Shown here: positions 61,539-64,000 of the stretch, in pieces
Layout of the letters: the number at the start of each line of letters is the position of its first letter
Position numbering within the stretch: the stretch's first letter is position 1
DNA from: Streptomyces sp. CA-278952
GTDB taxonomy: Bacteria > Actinomycetota > Actinomycetes > Streptomycetales > Streptomycetaceae
Length of the DNA stretch: 64,000 bases
Assembly: GCF_028747205.1 (NCBI RefSeq)
Contig: NZ_CP112880.1
Location: 992,001 to 1,056,000 of the forward strand
Reading direction: 5' to 3'
The notes under the pieces: generated by a model
Seen by the model: only the letters and a program-made list of their open reading frames with translations
Told to the model about the DNA's origin: nothing
Database searches by the model: none
Program-made: the position numbers and the translations under genes

Positions 61539-62404
61539 GGGGCGCCTCCCCGGGGTGCGGTGCCGCGTGTCAGGGCGTCGCGCAGGAAGTCGATCGAGGT
61601 GCGGGCCAGCTCGGGGCCCGCGTGGGAGTGGCGGGGCAGTTCGACGACGGTGAGGCCCCGGTAGTCCGATGCGGCCAGGGCGGCGAGCACGGGCGGGAAG
61701 TCGATCTCCCCCTCGCCGAACGGCAGGTGTTCGTGGACTCCGCGCCGCATGTCCTCGATCTGGACGTGCCGGAGCCAGGGGGCGGACTCCACGACGCACT
61801 CCAGGGGCGTCGCTTCCTCCAGACACTGGCAGTGGCCGATGTCGAGGGTGAGGCCGAGCGGTCCCGGGTCTCCGAGCAGCCCGCGCAGGTGGTGGAAGTC
61901 GGCGAGGGTGGCGAGGAGGTGACCGGGTTCGGGCTCGATGGCGAGGGGGATGCCGGACCGGTCGGCGGCTTCGAGGACGGGGGCGAGCGCTTCGGTGAGC
62001 CGTTTCCACGCGGTGTCCACCGGGGTACCGGGCGGGGTGATACCGCTGAAGCAGTGGACGGCGTGCGCTCCGAGTTCGGTGGCCACGTCGACGGCTCGGA
62101 CCAGCAGCGCCGTGCGGGCGGCCCGGGCGTCGGGGTCCGGGTCGAGGAGGGAGGGGCTGTGCTTGCGGCGCGGGTCGAGGACGTAGCGGGCGCCGGTCTC
62201 CACGGTGACCCGGAGCCCGAGGGAGGTGAGCCTGCGCTGGACCTGGCGGGTGCGCTCGGTGAGGTCCGGGGCCATGGGGTCCAGGTGCATGTGGTCGAGG
62301 GTCAGGCCGACGCCTTCGTAGCCGAGGTCGGCGAGGAGGCCGAGGGCGTCGTCGAGGCGGAGGTCGGTCAGCCCGTTGGTGCCGTATCCGAGGTGGAGGG
62401 TCAT
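61532..62404 (-). CDS. TIM-barrel sugar phosphate isomerase/epimerase-like protein
   Basis: A 290-residue xylose isomerase-like TIM barrel: GYGTNGLTDLRLDDALGLLADLGYEGVGLTLDH, AIEPEPGH, LTLDIGHCQ and HVQIEDMRRGVHEHLPFGEGEIDF carry the metal-binding Glu, Asp, His residues. It sits between EboC and EboA, where other Ebo operons have EboD (dehydroquinate synthase-like); no EboD is visible here. ATGA overlap with EboC. Confidence 0.87.
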   Translation of the reverse strand: MTLHLGYGTNGLTDLRLDDALGLLADLGYEGVGLTLDHMHLDPMAPDLTERTRQVQRRLTSLGLRVTVETGARYVLDPRRKHSPSLLDPDPDARAARTALLVRAVDVATELGAHAVHCFSGITPPGTPVDTAWKRLTEALAPVLEAADRSGIPLAIEPEPGHLLATLADFHHLRGLLGDPGPLGLTLDIGHCQCLEEATPLECVVESAPWLRHVQIEDMRRGVHEHLPFGEGEIDFPPVLAALAASDYRGLTVVELPRHSHAGPELARTSIDFLRDALTRGTAPRGGAPC

Positions 62405-63774
62405 GTGGGGCTCACCTTCCGGGAGAGGCTGCGGGCGAGGGGGACGAGGCCCATGACGGCGAGAGCGGTGACGGGCGCCCCGGCGCGGGCGGCGAGCGCG
62501 GCCTGGAGCGGGATCATGGCCCGGATGCCTCCGCCGACCGCCCGCTGGGTCAGGGGCGGGGACGGGTTGAGCGCGGCGTGCAGGAGGGGTGGCCCGGCGG
62601 TACGGAGGTAGGCGCCGGTGAGCGCGACGACCAGGAGCCGGACGGGGTCGGTGACCTTTCCGAGCGGTCCTGTGTCGAGACGCCGCGCGAAGGCGACGGC
62701 GTAGGCCTTGACGTCGGCGTTCGCCTGGGTGTCGGCGTTCGCCTTGGCGTTCGCGGTGGTGCCGGCACTCGTCGCACCGGGCCGGTCGGGGACCTGTCCC
62801 CGGGACTCCCGCAGCACCGCCGCCGCGATGGCCGTCGTCGTGGCCAGCACCGCGAGCGGGGTGCCCGTGGAACCGCCCTGCGCCTCGTGGCGCGATACGG
62901 CGGTGACGCCGTAGGTGTGGGCCCCGAGCGCCAGGGCGGCGGGCAGGGCGGGCAGGCATGCGGCCGGACCGCCGTGCGGCCGGGCCGGGGCAGCCGCTCC
63001 GGCAACGTTGTCGGGCCGGCCTCCCCCGCCCGGCGTGCCGGGCCCGGTCACGGGCGCCGTCGCCTTGGGCGTCGCCGTCGCCGTGGCCGTCGCACCCAGC
63101 AGCAGGTCCAGTGAGCGGGCCGCCGCCATGGCCGCCGGACCCGCCTTCGTGTGCTTCAGGTGCAGGTCGTAGGCCCAGACCGTGGCGGCCAGGCCCGTGG
63201 CGACGGTCAGCGCGGGGCGGCCGGCCCGGGCCGCCAGGGCGAGGCCCGCCGCGGTCAGCGCGCCGGCCGCGCCCAGGGCCGCCGCGGGGCTGATCCGCCC
63301 CGAGGGGACCGGGCGGTGCGGGCGATCCACGGCGTCCTCGTCGCGGTCGGCCCAGTCGTTGAGGGCCATCCCGGCCTCGTACAGGCACAGGGACGCACCC
63401 ATCGCCAGGACGGTGCCCCGGCCGGGCCGGCGGCCCACCGCCGCCGCGCCCGCCAGTGCGTCCCCGGGCACGGAGAACAGGGCGGAGACCCGCAGCAGTT
63501 CCGCCCAGGCCCGCAGGCGCTCCCGGGGCGCGCCCCGGTCGGCTGTCCGGTCGGACCGGGCCGGGCCGGCGTCCGCGCCCCGTTCCCCGTTCCGGCCCGC
63601 GGTGGGAGGTTCGGGCCTGTCCGGTGCGGGCGCAGTCCCGCCGGCACCGGACAGACGATCATCGGTCACGGCGGTCGTTCCCACACCGTGTGCGACACCG
63701 TTCGCCCGCCCGGCCGGGAGTACCGACAGGGCCGGGGCGAGAGCGGCCGTGAGGGCGTTCCGTCGCCACCTCAC
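62401..63774 (-). CDS. eboC: EboC-like UbiA-family prenyltransferase
   Basis: A 457-residue membrane protein. The prenyl diphosphate motif NDWADRDED is at 139-147 and YDLHLKHTKAG lies in the second loop. About eight helices. An extended N-terminus of about 85 residues and two inserted low-complexity stretches (TATATATPKAT; TANAKANADTQANADVKAYA) lengthen it beyond usual UbiA size. GTG start overlaps the inositol-phosphate synthase stop. Confidence 0.87.
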   Translation of the reverse strand: MRWRRNALTAALAPALSVLPAGRANGVAHGVGTTAVTDDRLSGAGGTAPAPDRPEPPTAGRNGERGADAGPARSDRTADRGAPRERLRAWAELLRVSALFSVPGDALAGAAAVGRRPGRGTVLAMGASLCLYEAGMALNDWADRDEDAVDRPHRPVPSGRISPAAALGAAGALTAAGLALAARAGRPALTVATGLAATVWAYDLHLKHTKAGPAAMAAARSLDLLLGATATATATPKATAPVTGPGTPGGGGRPDNVAGAAAPARPHGGPAACLPALPAALALGAHTYGVTAVSRHEAQGGSTGTPLAVLATTTAIAAAVLRESRGQVPDRPGATSAGTTANAKANADTQANADVKAYAVAFARRLDTGPLGKVTDPVRLLVVALTGAYLRTAGPPLLHAALNPSPPLTQRAVGGGIRAMIPLQAALAARAGAPVTALAVMGLVPLARSLSRKVSPT

Positions 63775-64000
63775 GCCTGGTCCCGCAGCCGCTCGGCGAA
63801 GGTGAGCAACGTGGCGTACTGCTCGGCGAGCGCCGCCGACGTGCCGCCGTCCGGGTCCTTGAAGTAGAAGCCGAGCTCCGGCAGGGGGCCGCTGATCCCC
63901 TTCTCGTGGGCGCGGGCGAGCAGCCGTGCCAGGTCCAGGACCAGCGGGGCCGCGAGTGCCGAGTCGCAGCCCTGCCAGATGGTCTGGAGGATCATGCGGG
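63771..64000 (-). CDS. Inositol-phosphate synthase-type protein, C-terminal part (cut by window edge)
   Basis: The last about 75 residues contain MILQTIWQGCDSALAAPLVLDLARLL and ELGFYFKDPDGG, which matches the C-terminus of myo-inositol-1-phosphate synthase family proteins. The start lies off the right edge. It is coupled to eboC (GTGA). The first gene of this operon seen here; inositol phosphate could be the substrate for the pathway. Confidence 0.75.
   Translation of the reverse strand, partial: RMILQTIWQGCDSALAAPLVLDLARLLARAHEKGISGPLPELGFYFKDPDGGTSAALAEQYATLLTFAERLRDQA

Overview
High-GC actinobacterial DNA, almost certainly Streptomyces: GC-rich third codon positions, frequent GTG/TTG starts, many ATGA/GTGA/TGATG start-stop overlaps, a tRNA-Leu without encoded CCA, a Tat substrate, and typical streptomycete families. 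The centre (about 15.7-53.7 kb) is a secondary-metabolite locus and both flanks look like chromosomal housekeeping or accessory DNA. All calls come from reading the sequence and from family knowledge; no database search was run.

Left flank. 1-1.8 kb: a cut-off MoxR-type ATPase and an unrecognised partner (minus). 2.1-9.3 kb: a cell-envelope block with an L,D-transpeptidase lipoprotein (minus), diverging from a five-gene plus-strand set: FemABX-type aminoacyltransferase, MurJ-type flippase, OmpR-type regulator, sensor kinase and lipoprotein. 9.4-15.5 kb: a ribose-type operon on minus (LacI-type repressor, ATPase, fused permease-binding protein, ribokinase, ribose pyranase) behind two LacI-type operators.

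Biosynthetic locus. An acyl-CoA dehydrogenase and an MFS exporter lie at the left edge. A long minus-strand run (about 35.8 to 19.4 kb) reads: ACP, stand-alone ketosynthase, KS/CLF pair, hydrolase, double-hotdog protein, second KS/CLF pair, enoyl-reductase-like SDR, hydrolase, three DsrE-like proteins, catalytically dead KS-like protein, ACP, two hotdog dehydratases, ketoreductase, kappa-GST-type isomerase, hydrolase and SRPBCC protein. This is a type II (discrete-enzyme) reducing polyketide synthase set, best explained as making a polyene or reduced acyl chain. Around it lie a P450, Sfp-type phosphopantetheinyl transferase, malonyl transferase, A-T-TE enzyme, two NAD-dependent epimerase-like proteins, a SnoaL-like protein and, at 48.5-52.0 kb, a KS-ACP-aminotransferase-fold (alpha-oxoamine synthase) fusion that should release an acyl chain by decarboxylative condensation with an amino acid. 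The inferred product is a polyene or acyl alpha-aminoketone or something derived from it; I do not recognise a specific compound.

Regulation. Two paralogous LuxR-type regulators, a MAB_1171c-like membrane protein, an XRE repressor and an ImmA/IrrE metalloprotease occupy 44.2-48.4 kb. An 18-bp imperfect palindrome (CTGGCAG-N4-CTGCCAG-like) recurs upstream of the acyl-CoA dehydrogenase, the exporter, the ACP/P450 divergent promoters, the malonyl transferase/A-T-TE divergent promoters and the XRE gene. This suggests one regulon, possibly relieved by proteolysis of the repressor.

Right flank. A TetR regulator and SGNH-like protein share two operators (53.7 kb); then tRNA-Leu(GAG) with its terminator, a DUF2254 membrane protein, and a tightly coupled minus-strand operon (63.8 to 56.2 kb) of inositol-phosphate synthase (cut off), EboC, TIM-barrel protein, EboA, EboB/TatD, EboE, EboF-like phosphodiesterase and a Tat-exported TIM-barrel protein, i.e. 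an Ebo-type metabolite-traffic operon.
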